Positions 28,447 to 37,484 of a stretch of DNA of 64,000 nt are shown in pieces. Location of the stretch: the NCBI GenBank assembly GCA_900079695.1, contig LT599022.1, positions 3,106,530 through 3,170,529 on the forward strand, given 5' to 3'. Numbering within the stretch: position 1 is the first letter of the stretch; the number at the start of each line of letters is the position of its first letter. This DNA is from an uncultured Alphaproteobacteria bacterium (lineage in GTDB: Bacteria > Pseudomonadota > Alphaproteobacteria > Rhodospirillales > Rhodospirillaceae). A model generated the notes under the pieces. It was not told the DNA's origin, ran no database searches, and worked only from the letters and a program-made list of their open reading frames with translations. Made by a program: the position numbers and the translations under genes.

Positions 28447-28852
28447 TCTCGATCGGTCCCGGGCCGGGGGGTCGTTCCCCGGCCCGGATTCGCGTCGTGC
28501 CGGGAGGCAATTTCCCGTGGGAATCCTCCTCCGCCCCGCCCGGCCGCGCGGCGCGTTGACAGGGGGAGACTCCGGGACTACCGTCACCTTCAGGGTGAGT
28601 ATCTTGGTGTGTTCTTCGCCGGGGTCGTCGTCGCATCCGCCGCTTCGAAGCGGTCCTTCCCGCGGCCGGCCTTTTCTCCGATCTCCGGCAGGATTTCGCG
28701 TTTTTCCAGTGTCGTACCCGCTGCTTCCGGCGGCGGTTTCGTGAGAGAGCCGACTCCCCGCCGTGACGCGGCGGGAGCGCGGGTGCGCGAGCGCCCGCTC
28801 GCGACCGGGCGGCGCACGGCCGTCCGAACAAAAACATGAAAAATGGGAGGTC
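28447..28852. other. 400-nt leader region with a hairpin
   Basis: It contains an 11-bp stem CCGGGCCGGGG / CCCCGGCCCGG (28459-28487) right after the barrel gene, which may terminate it although no U-tract follows. A TTGACA at 28555-28560 may start the promoter of the lipoprotein gene, but the -10 is weak. No coding frame with a ribosome site is seen. Confidence 0.4.
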
Positions 28853-29755
28853 ATGATGTTCAGGTCAGGTCATCTCGTCATCGTACCGCTGGCGCTGTGC
28901 GCGCTCGCGGGTTGCGCGGAGATGCGGGCGGACGCGCCGCCGACGAATCCTCAGCCGGCCTATACCTACGTCCTCAAGGACACGGTCGAGGTCAAGGGGC
29001 GGCAGGGGATCGCCACCGACGGCACCTACTACTACGTCAGCGGCAGCAAGGCTCTCTACAAGTACGACAAAGCCGGGACCCTGTTGCTCACCAACGACAA
29101 GCCGTTCGAGGGCTACCCGATTCCGGCCAACCACATCGGCGGTATCGACGTCTACGGCGGCGAGATCTACGTCAGTGCCGAGAACTTCATGGACGGCGTC
29201 GGCAAGGACATCCAGATCGCGATCCACGACGCGAAGACGCTGAAGCTCAAACGGGCGTTCCGTTTCGAACCGTCGAGCGGGCAGGAGGAGGTTTCGGCGA
29301 TCTGTGTCGACCCCGACAAGCGCTCGGTGTGGATGACCTCCTGGGTGGGCGAGGAGAGCGGGCGCTATCTCTATGAATACGCGCTCGATTCCGGCAAGTA
29401 TCTGCGCAAGGTGCACATGCAGCCGGTGCCGCAGTGGCTGCAAGGCATCCATTACTGGAAGGGCTCCCTGTTCGTGACCGCCGACGACGGCACCGCCGAC
29501 CTCGACGAGCCGGACAACCTCTACCGCGTCGACGTTTCCGACAAGTCCTATGCGCCGGTGATCCGCGAGAAGACCTTCGCCGAGGTCAAGCGGCAGGGCG
29601 AAATCGAAGGCAGCGCCGTCGATCCGCAGACCGGCGAACTGCTGGTGCTGTTCAACCGCGGGACCCGGATCGTTCTCGGCATGCCGAAGGGCTTCTACCC
29701 CGGCTACGACCGCGAAATCTCCGAGGTCTATCGCTTCCAAATGACGCCGCGCTGA
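28853..29755 (+). CDS. Lipoprotein, beta-propeller-like
   Basis: A 300-aa lipoprotein. The signal ends in the lipobox LAGC (MMFRSGHLVIVPLALCALAG then C). The mature part has repeated units such as KGRQGIATDGTYYYVSGSKA, HIGGIDVYGGEIYVSAEN, and QGIHYWKGSLFVTADDGT, which resemble blades of a soluble beta-propeller that reads extracellular ligands or cell-wall material. ATG at 28853 or 28856 both have GGGAGG upstream. No catalytic motif is recognised. It follows the tandem barrel gene, so the two may act together at the outer membrane; this is inference. Confidence 0.72.
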   Translation: MMFRSGHLVIVPLALCALAGCAEMRADAPPTNPQPAYTYVLKDTVEVKGRQGIATDGTYYYVSGSKALYKYDKAGTLLLTNDKPFEGYPIPANHIGGIDVYGGEIYVSAENFMDGVGKDIQIAIHDAKTLKLKRAFRFEPSSGQEEVSAICVDPDKRSVWMTSWVGEESGRYLYEYALDSGKYLRKVHMQPVPQWLQGIHYWKGSLFVTADDGTADLDEPDNLYRVDVSDKSYAPVIREKTFAEVKRQGEIEGSAVDPQTGELLVLFNRGTRIVLGMPKGFYPGYDREISEVYRFQMTPR

Positions 29756-29766
29756 GGCGCGACGCC

Positions 29767-29796
29767 CGCCGCCTCCCTCGGTTCGGGGAGGCGGCG
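29767..29796. terminator. Hairpin between convergent genes
   Basis: A 10-11-bp stem GCCGCCTCCC / GGGAGGCGGC (29768-29777, 29786-29795) lies between the converging lipoprotein and GntR genes. No U-tract is present; the terminator role is positional. Confidence 0.5.
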
Positions 29797-29845
29797 CGCC
29801 GTTCCGTGCGGACGAACGGGGGCGCGTTTCCGGAACGTCGGCGGT

Positions 29846-30541
29846 TCAGCCGTCGAACAGCCGTTTGCGGGCGGCTTCCAGGTGATGGTGCATCGCCTGC
29901 GTGGCGAGGTCGCCGTCGCCCGAGGCGATCGCCGCAAGCACCTCGCGGTGTTCGGCGTACATCAGTCGCAGCGAATCCGCGGGCCGCGAGATCGACAGCT
30001 TGCGCACCAGGCCCATGCCGACCATGAGATGGCTGCGCAGCGACATCAGGGTGTCGACGAAGAAGCGGTTGTGCGAGGCCTTGGCGACGGCGATATGGAA
30101 CTCCAGGTCGGCCTCGACGCCCTCGTCCTCGTCCTCGATGTCCTGCGAAGCGAGCAGGCGGCATTCCAGCTCGGCGAGATCGTCGGCGTCCCGGCGAATC
30201 GCCGCGAGACCGCAGGCCGCCTCTTCGATGAAAATGCGGAACTCGTAGCAGCGCTGGATGTCGACGATGCTGCTGACGGGAGCGAACCGCCGGATTGCCT
30301 GATCGGGCCCGGCGATGACGAAACTGCCGGCGCCGCGCCGCGATTCGATCAGTCCGTCGTCGCGCAGCCGGGCGAGCGCCTCGCGCACCGCCGAGCGCGA
30401 CATGTCGAAGCGTTTGGCCAGTTCCAGCTCGGTGGGGAGGCGGCAGCCCTTGGCGTATTCGCCCGAACTGATGCCGTTGAAGATATGATCGTGGACGCGC
30501 GAAGCCGCGCGGTTCACGCCTTTTGCGCCAGTTGTCGACAT
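29846..30541 (-). CDS. GntR family regulator, FCD class
   Basis: A 231-aa regulator of the FadR subfamily. The winged helix has SRVHDHIFNGISSGEYAKGC, then LPTELELAKRFDMSRSAVRE. The FCD domain has VEADLEFHIAVAKASHNRFF and YAEHREVLAAIASGD, with His/Asp positions for a metal that binds carboxylate effectors. ATG at 30541 was chosen since GGAAAAG precedes it; longer starts exist. It is divergent from the epimerase/TRAP operon and a 16-bp dyad in the gap is a likely operator. Confidence 0.85.
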   Translation of the reverse strand: MSTTGAKGVNRAASRVHDHIFNGISSGEYAKGCRLPTELELAKRFDMSRSAVREALARLRDDGLIESRRGAGSFVIAGPDQAIRRFAPVSSIVDIQRCYEFRIFIEEAACGLAAIRRDADDLAELECRLLASQDIEDEDEGVEADLEFHIAVAKASHNRFFVDTLMSLRSHLMVGMGLVRKLSISRPADSLRLMYAEHREVLAAIASGDGDLATQAMHHHLEAARKRLFDG

Positions 30542-31026
30542 CTTTTCCGCGTTTCCTTGCCACGACGCCATTCGCGAACCGCCTCGCCGCTCCTGCGAAC
30601 GATAGCGGATGTCGGGATCCCGAACAAATTTTTTGGCGTCCCGAGCCCGGATTTCCCGGCCGAAGCCATCGGCCTCCGAGATTATGTCCGACATATAACT
30701 TAGTTGTTGACAACTATCGGACCCAACCGCACATTGGGGTCAACGTTCGGCGAAAGATCGGACTACGGGAGGACTGCCATGTCACGGAAGACCATTTCGG
30801 CGCTCGCCGCCAGTCCCGCGCGAAGTCCGGGGCGGACGGCGGACTGACCGGGCCGATCCCGCCCGGCCCTACCTCTCAGCCTTGTCAGCGTAAGTCGCAG
30901 CGCGGCGCCCGCCGTGCGGTGCCGACCGGTTTTGTCTGCGGCAATCGTCGCTCGCGCCTGGCGGACAGCCGTGCGGCGCGCGCGAGAGGTCTTGCCCAAT
31001 CCGGCTCCATCCGAAAGCGCGAAGCC
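30542..31026. other. Regulatory gap between GntR and epimerase genes
   Basis: 485 nt with no supported gene. It holds the dyad at 30701-30716 and therefore the likely promoters of both divergent units. An open frame spans it toward the epimerase, but it lacks a ribosome site and any recognisable protein. Confidence 0.45.
30701..30716. promoter_or_regulatory. Putative GntR operator TAGTTGT-TG-ACAACTA
   Basis: A perfect 7-bp dyad with a 2-nt centre. A TTGACA hexamer (30707-30712) is embedded in it, so bound regulator would cover a possible -35 element. Centre spacing is one base shorter than the usual GntR/FadR pattern. Confidence 0.55.
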
Positions 31027-31881
31027 ATGAACAACCTGTCCATCCACTCCTACTGCTTCATTCCCTCCTGGACGACCGCCGACGGCGAGCGAGCCCTGGA
31101 GAAGGCCGCCGCCGCCGGTTTCGGCCACGTGGTGGTGCCGTTGAAGACCCATGCGGCGATCGAACCGGACAAGATCGCCCGGATGTTCGCACGCGTCGGC
31201 CTGACGCCGGTGTGCTCGGCGACGATGTTGCCGGAAGCCAACATCGCCAGCGTCGACCGCGAGATCTGGGCGGCGGGTGTCGCGCGCCATCGCGCTTCGC
31301 TGCGCCTCGCCCGCGATCTCGGGGCGCGCCATGTCGGCGGCATCGTCTACGGTCTGTTCGGCAAGGCGAGCGCTCCGGCGACGCCGGAGATGTTCCGCGC
31401 CTCCGCCGAGGGGCTCGCGCGCGTCGCCGAGGAGGCCGCCGGGTTCGGCATCCGCCTCGCGCTCGAGATCGTCAACCGGTACGAAACCAACCTGATCAAT
31501 ACCGTCGATCAGGGCCTGGAGATGCTGCGGTTGATCGGCGCGCCCAACGTGCACCTCCACCTCGACACCTTCCACATGGCGATCGAGGAGGACGACCCCG
31601 TCGCGGCTCTGCGGAAGGCCTTGCCGCACCTCGCCTATTTCGAGCTCGATCAGAACCATCGGGGTCGTCTCGATCGCGGCACGCTTGACTTCGCGCCGAT
31701 GCTGAAGCTGCTGCGCGAGGCGGGCTACCGCGACCTGATCGGCGTCGAGGCGTTTTCGAGCGCGATTTCCGGACCGGAGACCGCGGCGGGCGTCGGTGCC
31801 TGGCGCAACCTTTTCGACGACGGCTCGGAGGTTGCCGAAAGCGCCATGACGGTGCTCAGACGGGCCGGTTGGGCGGCCTGA
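31027..31881 (+). CDS. Sugar epimerase/isomerase-like TIM barrel (AP endonuclease 2 superfamily)
   Basis: A 284-aa protein of the D-tagatose-3-epimerase/hydroxypyruvate-isomerase group. It should move a carbonyl or invert C3 of a ketose in the cytoplasm. Metal ligands visible by spacing are E147 (LALEIVN), D180 (LHLDTFHM, with H183) and E241 (GVEAF). The third ligand, His in tagatose epimerases and Gln in hydroxypyruvate isomerase, aligns with E206 in AYFELDQNHRG. ATG at 31027 gives the family N-terminus. It precedes a TRAP transporter, so the substrate is probably what that transporter imports. Confidence 0.78.
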   Translation: MNNLSIHSYCFIPSWTTADGERALEKAAAAGFGHVVVPLKTHAAIEPDKIARMFARVGLTPVCSATMLPEANIASVDREIWAAGVARHRASLRLARDLGARHVGGIVYGLFGKASAPATPEMFRASAEGLARVAEEAAGFGIRLALEIVNRYETNLINTVDQGLEMLRLIGAPNVHLHLDTFHMAIEEDDPVAALRKALPHLAYFELDQNHRGRLDRGTLDFAPMLKLLREAGYRDLIGVEAFSSAISGPETAAGVGAWRNLFDDGSEVAESAMTVLRRAGWAA

Positions 31882-31973
31882 GACGTCGCGGCGCCGCCCG
31901 CGGGCCGACGCCGTGCCGGAAGCGTACAGAAGTCCAGTTCGTCCATTGGTTCATGCAGATAGGGAGAACTCTC

Positions 31974-32975
31974 GTGCGACTGTATTCCAAACTTCTGACA
32001 CTTGCCGGGGCGGCGCTGCTGATCTCGGGCGGCGTTGCGCAGGCCGAGGCGCAAAAGGTCTACGAGCTGCGTTTCAACCACGTGCACAGCCCGAAGGAAG
32101 TCTTTCCCCACGAAGGGCTGTTGGCCTGGGCCAAGGCGGTGGAGGCGCGCACCAACGGCGGCGTGAAGATCACCGTCTTCCATTCCGCCCAGCTCGGCGT
32201 CGAGGAAGACATCATCGAGCAGATCCGGCAGGGCGCCAACGTCGGCCAGAACACCGACGCCGCGCGGCTCGGCAACTACGTGCCCGAGATCGCGGTGCTG
32301 AACGGCCCGTACTTCGCCGACAATCCGGAGGAGGTGGCGAAGCTTCGGGAGTCGCCGACGATCAAGAAGGCGATCGACGACCTTGCCGAGAAGGCGGGCA
32401 TCCGCGTGGTGTCGTTCGCCTGGATGCAGGGGTACCGCCACTTCTTCACCAACAAGCCGATCAAGACCCCGGAAGACTTGAAGGGCCTGCGTATCCGCAC
32501 GCCGCCCGCGCCGATCTGGCAAGAATCGATCCGCGCGCTCGGCGCGACGCCGGTGGCGCTGCCGTTCGGCGAGATGTATCCGGCGCTTCAGCAGCGCGCC
32601 ATCGACGGCGTCGAGCTGGTCTACAACAACATTCCCGCCGGGCGTTTCTACGAGGTGCTGAAGTACGCCAACGAGACGCGTCACATCACCATCGTCAACT
32701 TCGAGGTGATCAGCGAGAAGTGGTTCAAGTCGCTGCCCGCCGACTATCAGAAGATTCTCCTGGAAGAGGCCGACAAGGCGGGCGAAGCCGCCTCCAGGAA
32801 GAACCTCGAAACCTCGCTGAAGATCCGCGAGGACCTGCGCAAGCGCGGCATGACCGTGGTCGAGACCAAGGACATCGACATCGCGGCGTTCCGCGCGGCG
32901 GGCGAGAAGGCCTACCAGGCCCTCGGCCTCACCGCGACCAAGGACAAGGTGATGAAGGAAATCGGCAGGAAGTGA
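31974..32975 (+). CDS. dctP: TRAP transporter substrate-binding protein
   Basis: This periplasmic receptor of a tripartite ATP-independent transporter is 333 aa with a Sec signal (LYSKLLTLAGAALLISGGVA, ending QAEA). DctP-type markers are ELRFNHVHSPKEVFPHEGL, an N-terminal domain ending in GLRIRTPPAPIWQESIRALG with the conserved Arg that grips the carboxylate, and ALPFGEMYPALQQRAIDGVE. The GTG at 31974 was chosen because AGGGAG lies 8 nt before it; an ATG at 31953 is in frame. The ligand is probably a sugar acid, from the neighbouring epimerase. Confidence 0.88.
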   Translation: MRLYSKLLTLAGAALLISGGVAQAEAQKVYELRFNHVHSPKEVFPHEGLLAWAKAVEARTNGGVKITVFHSAQLGVEEDIIEQIRQGANVGQNTDAARLGNYVPEIAVLNGPYFADNPEEVAKLRESPTIKKAIDDLAEKAGIRVVSFAWMQGYRHFFTNKPIKTPEDLKGLRIRTPPAPIWQESIRALGATPVALPFGEMYPALQQRAIDGVELVYNNIPAGRFYEVLKYANETRHITIVNFEVISEKWFKSLPADYQKILLEEADKAGEAASRKNLETSLKIREDLRKRGMTVVETKDIDIAAFRAAGEKAYQALGLTATKDKVMKEIGRK

Positions 32976-33067
32976 GCCTGCCGGGCGGCGCCGGTCTGCG
33001 GAACGGCGCCGCTTCCTCGGGGCGTCCCGTTCGCGGGGGCGTCCGGCGCAGCGCCCTGCAAGGATGA

Positions 33068-33574
33068 GTGAGCAACATGAAACGGTTCTATCAACAAATC
33101 GGTATCGTCGAGGACTGGATCGCGCGCACCTTTCTGGTCGTCATGGTGGTCCTGATCTTCGCCGCGGCGGTGGCGCGGCTGGTCGGCTCGCCGCTCAACT
33201 GGGCGATCGACATCGCGACCGCGCTGTTCGCCTGGACCTGCTTCTTCGCCGCCGACGTCGCCTGGCGCGCCAATCGGCTGATGGCGGTGGAAAGCCTGAC
33301 CAACTATCTCACCGAGCGCGGGCGGGTGATCTTCCGCCTCGTCAACCTCGCGATCATCGGCGCCTTTCTGGTCTATGTGATCCCCGCCGGGGTGTGGTTG
33401 TCGTGGGTGAGTCGGGAGCGGTCGTTTCAGGGCATTCCCGAAATGTCGTACTCGTGGGTGACGATGGCGATGCCGGTGGGCTGTCTGGTGCTGCTCGCCA
33501 CCGCCGTGGTCAAGGCGCGGGCGGATATCCGGCTCCTCCGCGAGTATCGCGCCGCGGCCGTCGACCCGGCCTGA
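33068..33574 (+). CDS. dctQ: TRAP transporter small membrane subunit
   Basis: A 168-aa protein with four membrane helices, typical for DctQ: VEDWIARTFLVVMVVLIFAA, NWAIDIATALFAWTCFFAAD, a third helix around LVNLAIIGAFLVYV, and a fourth ending VLLATAVVKARAD. It joins DctM in the inner membrane to form the transport core. GTG at 33068 or ATG at 33077 may start it; AAGGA lies upstream of both. It stands 92 nt after dctP and 17 nt before dctM. Confidence 0.88.
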   Translation: MSNMKRFYQQIGIVEDWIARTFLVVMVVLIFAAAVARLVGSPLNWAIDIATALFAWTCFFAADVAWRANRLMAVESLTNYLTERGRVIFRLVNLAIIGAFLVYVIPAGVWLSWVSRERSFQGIPEMSYSWVTMAMPVGCLVLLATAVVKARADIRLLREYRAAAVDPA

Positions 33575-33591
33575 GCGCGGAGGACCCAGCC

Positions 33592-34875
33592 ATGCTCTTC
33601 GTCTTTCTCGCCTTTCTCGTCTTCCTCGCGATCGGCATGCCGGTGGCCTTCGCGATCGGCATCTCCGGCGTCCTGTTCTTTTTCCAGAATCCCAGCCTGC
33701 CGATCACCATGCCGGTGCAGTTGACCGTCACGCAGACGCAAAACTTCGCGCTGCTGGCGATCCCGATGTTCATCTTCTCCGGCAACCTGATGAACCACGC
33801 GGGCATCACCGAGCGGATGCTGAAGCTCGCCACCGTGCTCACCGGGCACATGCGCGGCGGCGTCGGTCAGGTGTCGATCGCGCTCGCCGCGCTGATGGGT
33901 TCGGTGTCCGGTTCCTGCATCGCGGACGCGGCGATGCAGACCCGCGTGCTCGGGCCGGAAATGCTGAAACGCGACTTCACCAAGGGGTACGCCGCCGCGG
34001 TGCTGAGCTTCGGCTCGCTGATCACGCCGATCATTCCGCCGGGGATCGGCTACATTCTCTACGGCACCGTCGGCCAGGTGTCGATCGGGCGGCTGTTCGC
34101 GGGCGGCATCGTTCCGGGGATCCTGTTGTGGCTGAGCTTGAGCGCGACGCTGGCGATCACCGCGCGGCGGCTCGGCATTCCCCCCGAACGTTTCGGCCGG
34201 CCGAAGGCGCGGGAGATCGCCTCGACCACCGCCAGCGGCATATGGGCGATTCTGTTTCCGGTGCTGCTGATCGTCAGCCTGCGTCTCGGCCTCTTCACTC
34301 CGTCGGAAGTCGGCGCGTTCGCGGTGGTCTACGCGTTCTTCGTCGGCATTCTCGCGCACCGCGAACTCAACCGCGTCACCATCGGCCGGGCCCTCGAAGG
34401 CTCGACGCTCGACATCGGCTCGGTGATGTTCCTGATCGCGATGTCGGGCATCTTCGGCTACGGCATCGCCTGGGAACAGGTGCCGACGACGATCTCCGAA
34501 GGGATGCTCGGGATGACCGATTCCCCATATCTGATCATGCTGATGATGATCGTCTTCCTGATCTTCGCCGGGCTGTTCGTCGACGGCGCGGTGCTGATCG
34601 TGATGCTGACGCCGATCTTCCTGCCGATCGCCGAGGAGGTCGGTTTCGACCCGGTGCACTTCGGCCTGGTGTTCATCATCACCATCACCATCGGCAACTT
34701 CACGCCGCCGGTGGGCTCGGCGATGTATGCGGTGTGCTCGATCCTCGGCTGCCCGGTCGGCGAATACAGCAAGCGGGCGATGCCGTTCATGGGCGCGGTG
34801 GTGCTGGTGACGCTGCTGCTGCTGATCTTCCCCGCGTTGGTGCTCGCGATCCCCAACGCGATCTTCGGCGTGTGA
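33592..34875 (+). CDS. dctM: TRAP transporter large membrane subunit
   Basis: A 427-aa integral membrane protein with 12 predicted helices of the DctM/ion-transporter superfamily. Segments are MPVAFAIGISGVLFFFQNPS, MFIFSGNLMNHAGITERM, and the conserved FGSLITPIIPPGIGYILYG and TPPVGSAMYAVCSILG motifs that line the sodium and substrate path. With DctP and DctQ it forms a complete sodium-coupled importer. A 13-bp GC stem follows as terminator. Confidence 0.92.
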   Translation: MLFVFLAFLVFLAIGMPVAFAIGISGVLFFFQNPSLPITMPVQLTVTQTQNFALLAIPMFIFSGNLMNHAGITERMLKLATVLTGHMRGGVGQVSIALAALMGSVSGSCIADAAMQTRVLGPEMLKRDFTKGYAAAVLSFGSLITPIIPPGIGYILYGTVGQVSIGRLFAGGIVPGILLWLSLSATLAITARRLGIPPERFGRPKAREIASTTASGIWAILFPVLLIVSLRLGLFTPSEVGAFAVVYAFFVGILAHRELNRVTIGRALEGSTLDIGSVMFLIAMSGIFGYGIAWEQVPTTISEGMLGMTDSPYLIMLMMIVFLIFAGLFVDGAVLIVMLTPIFLPIAEEVGFDPVHFGLVFIITITIGNFTPPVGSAMYAVCSILGCPVGEYSKRAMPFMGAVVLVTLLLLIFPALVLAIPNAIFGV

Positions 34876-34880
34876 TGCGT

Positions 34881-34925
34881 CGCCCCGCCCGCGTTTCTTC
34901 CGTGCGCGGGCGGGGCGATTTCTCT
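34881..34925 (+). terminator. Terminator of the first TRAP operon
   Basis: A 13-bp perfect stem CGCCCCGCCCGCG / CGCGGGCGGGGCG (34881-34893, 34905-34917) is followed by ATTTCTCTC. Confidence 0.75.
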
Positions 34926-34927
34926 CT

Positions 34928-34945
34928 CTGTGGATGCGTCCACAG
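34928..34945. promoter_or_regulatory. Crp/Fnr-type dyad upstream of tadE
   Basis: CTGTGGATGCGTCCACAG, with 7-bp perfect arms. Very similar 18-mers occur at 47231 and 48020, upstream of the two Crp/Fnr genes at the far end of the Tad locus. It lies 40 nt before the tadE start codon. Confidence 0.6.
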
Positions 34946-34984
34946 TCGGTTTCCCCGAGGTTTGCTAGTCTGTCCGAGGGTCGC

Positions 34985-35533
34985 ATGGCGCGGCCGGTTT
35001 CGGTGGATCTGGCGATGGGTGCTCGGGCGTTTTTCCTCCGGATGCTGAGAGACCGGCGCGGCGCGGCGGCGATCGAGTTCGCGGTGATCGCGCTGCCGCT
35101 GTTCACGATCATCGCCGGGATGATCGAGACCGGCCTGCTCGCCTTCACCTCGGCGGTGACCGAGGCGGCGACCCGCGAGGCGGCGCGGCAGGTACGCACC
35201 GGCAACGTCCAGACCGCCGCCGACGCGGCTGCCCGTTTCCGCGCCGAGTTCTGCCGGGGGCTGCCCGCCACCTTCACCTGCGCGGACTTCTATTTCGACG
35301 TCCGCACCTTCCCCGAGTTCGCCGCGATCGCGCTGCCGCCGGTGGTCTACGACGCCGCGGGCGTGCCGCAGGGGCTGGCGTTCGCCCCCGGCGGCGCGAA
35401 CGCGGTGGTCACCGTGCGGGTGATCCACCCCTATCGCTACATCACGCCGCTGATCGGCCGGGCGATGGGGGGCGGGGCCGCCGCCGTGCCGCTGATCTCG
35501 ACGGCGGTGATGCGCACGGAGCCATTCTCGTGA
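34985..35533 (+). CDS. tadE: TadE-type pseudopilin
   Basis: A 182-aa minor-pilin-like protein. After a basic start comes RRGAAAIEFAVIALPLFTII, where Gly before A-A-A-I-E-F is the TadV/CpaA cleavage site and the hydrophobic stretch the pilin helix. The remainder is an extracytoplasmic domain with paired cysteines. It should be part of the Tad secretion/pilus assembly. ATG at 34985 has GAGGG upstream. The stop overlaps the next GTG start, so translation is coupled. Confidence 0.85.
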   Translation: MARPVSVDLAMGARAFFLRMLRDRRGAAAIEFAVIALPLFTIIAGMIETGLLAFTSAVTEAATREAARQVRTGNVQTAADAAARFRAEFCRGLPATFTCADFYFDVRTFPEFAAIALPPVVYDAAGVPQGLAFAPGGANAVVTVRVIHPYRYITPLIGRAMGGGAAAVPLISTAVMRTEPFS

Positions 35534-36057
35534 GCCGCCGACTCGCCGCCCTGCCGCGCGACACCCGCGGCGCGATCGCGGTGGAATACGCGCTGCTGCT
35601 GCCGGCGATGATCGCGGCGCTGCTCGGCACCGTCGAAACCTTCGGCGCGGTGCAGGCATACGGCAAGGCGGTTTCGGCGGCGCAGACGGTGGCCGACCTC
35701 ACCGCCCGCGCCGACGTTCAGACCGCCGCCGGGATGACCGCGATCGCCACCGCGGCGCAACGGGTGATGGACCCGTTGCCGAGCACCGCCGAGACCATGG
35801 GGATCCGCGTCGAAAGCGTGGTGTTCGGCAGCACCGGCGCGCCCGCCACGGCGTGGACCTACACCTGGGGCTCGGGGGCGGCGGCGGTGCCCGCGTCGGC
35901 GGCGGCCGGGCTCGGCAAGCCCGGCGAGAGCGTGGTGACGGTGTCGTTCCGCTACGCGCACGCGCCGCTGCTGCGCGATATCTTCGGCACCCTGACGTTC
36001 CGCGAAATCGCGGTGGCGCGCCCGCGCACCACCCGCGTCATTCCCTTCTCCGGCTGA
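35530..36057 (+). CDS. TadE/TadF-like pseudopilin
   Basis: A 175-aa protein with the same plan as TadE: DTRGAIAVEYALLLPAMIAA with a Gly-A-I-A-V-E-Y cleavage site, then a periplasmic part with VQTAAGMTAIATAAQRVMD. It is best called TadF-like from position. GTG at 35530 overlaps the tadE stop as GTGA. Tad-locus pseudopilins TadE and TadF are both needed for Flp pilus biogenesis in other bacteria. Confidence 0.8.
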   Translation: MSRRLAALPRDTRGAIAVEYALLLPAMIAALLGTVETFGAVQAYGKAVSAAQTVADLTARADVQTAAGMTAIATAAQRVMDPLPSTAETMGIRVESVVFGSTGAPATAWTYTWGSGAAAVPASAAAGLGKPGESVVTVSFRYAHAPLLRDIFGTLTFREIAVARPRTTRVIPFSG

Positions 36058-36070
36058 CGGGAGAGGCATC

Positions 36071-37480
36071 ATGCTGCGGTTGCGACGGTTCGGTTCGAGG
36101 TTTCGCCCGCTGCTCCGCGACGAGCGCGGCGGGGTTGCGGTGATCTTCGCGGTGACGCTGATCCCGATGCTGCTGGCGATCGGTCTCGCGGTCGACACCG
36201 CGCGCGCCTACGCGGTGAAGAGCCGGTTGCAGCAGGCGCTGGACGCGGCCGCGCTCGCGGTCGGCTCCTCCACCGGCACCGCGGCGGAAATGCAGGCGCT
36301 GGCGCAGAAGTTCTTCGACGCCAATTTCAGGGCCGACGGTCTCGCCACCGCGTCGAGCATCCAGGTCACGGTCAACGGCGACACCATCGTCGCCGACGGT
36401 GCGGCGACCGTCGATTCGACGCTGATGGCTCTCGGCGGCTTCGGCGCGATCCGGGTGGTCGAGCATTCCGAGGTGGTGCGGGCGATCCGCGGCCTCGAAC
36501 TGGCGATGGTGCTGGACAACACCGGCTCGATGACCTCCAACGACAACATCGGCGCCCTGCGCGAGGCGGCGCGCGAGCTTACCGGCATCCTGTTCGGCAA
36601 CCAGACCCTGCACCCCACGCTGCGGATCGCGCTGGTGCCGTATTCCGCCTCGGTCAATCCCGGCCGGGTGGCGGAAAGCCTGATCTCCGGCAGCACCGCG
36701 GTCGATCCCGCCCGGGCGCTCGGGTGGAAGGGGTGCGTGGTCGAGCGTGCCGGGGCCAACGCCGTCGCCGACACTCCCGCCGCGACGCGGACCTGGACGC
36801 CGTACAAGTGGCTGCCCTCGGTCGACAACGACTACAACGCGTCGAGCCCCTCGACGGTGCGCGCCGATCCCTCCTACGGCAACGGCGGCACCGGCCCCAA
36901 CCTCGGCTGCCCCACCGCGATCACGCCGCTGACCAACGACAAGGCGGTGATCGACGCCGCGATCGACGCGATGCGCGCCTGGAGCCGCGGCGGCACCTTC
37001 AGCGACATCGGCATGGCCTGGGGGCTGCGCGTGCTCTCGCCCGAACCGCCGTTCACCGAGGGCCTGCCGTGGGGCACCGCGAAGTGGGACAAGGCGGCGA
37101 TCCTGATGACCGACGGCGAGAACCAGTTCTTCAAGCTGTCCGGCAGGTCCGGCCCCAACGAAGCCAACCCGGCGGTGAACTCCGACTACACCGGTTACGG
37201 CCGCCTCGACGAACTCGGCCGCATCGGCACCACCAACCTTTCCAGCGCCAGAACCGTCATCAACACCCGCATGGCCGACGTCTGCCGGGCGATGAAGGCG
37301 AAGGGGATCGTGATCTACACCATCACCTTCACCTCGGGCATCAGCGACGCCACCCGCGAGCTCTACCGCACCTGCGCCTCGACGCCGCAGAAATACTTCG
37401 ATTCGCCGACCCAGACCGAACTGCGGGCGTCGTTCCGCGCCATCGCCACCGAGCTTTCGCAACTGCGCCTGAGCCTGTGA
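36071..37480 (+). CDS. tadG: TadG-like protein with von Willebrand factor A domain
   Basis: A 469-aa protein with an N-terminal Tad domain and membrane helix (ERGGVAVIFAVTLIPMLLAI, then DTARAYAVKSRLQQALDAAA). A vWA domain begins near residue 142, with the MIDAS-like D149-N-T151-G-S153 in MVLDNTGSM, and AAILMTDGEN later. An insert of about 100 residues rich in Asn/Ser/Thr/Pro lies between them. TadG proteins are thought to anchor the Tad system to the outer side of the cell. It is the last gene of this + strand trio and converges on a minus-strand gene 4 nt away. Confidence 0.87.
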   Translation: MLRLRRFGSRFRPLLRDERGGVAVIFAVTLIPMLLAIGLAVDTARAYAVKSRLQQALDAAALAVGSSTGTAAEMQALAQKFFDANFRADGLATASSIQVTVNGDTIVADGAATVDSTLMALGGFGAIRVVEHSEVVRAIRGLELAMVLDNTGSMTSNDNIGALREAARELTGILFGNQTLHPTLRIALVPYSASVNPGRVAESLISGSTAVDPARALGWKGCVVERAGANAVADTPAATRTWTPYKWLPSVDNDYNASSPSTVRADPSYGNGGTGPNLGCPTAITPLTNDKAVIDAAIDAMRAWSRGGTFSDIGMAWGLRVLSPEPPFTEGLPWGTAKWDKAAILMTDGENQFFKLSGRSGPNEANPAVNSDYTGYGRLDELGRIGTTNLSSARTVINTRMADVCRAMKAKGIVIYTITFTSGISDATRELYRTCASTPQKYFDSPTQTELRASFRAIATELSQLRLSL

Positions 37481-37484
37481 GCGG

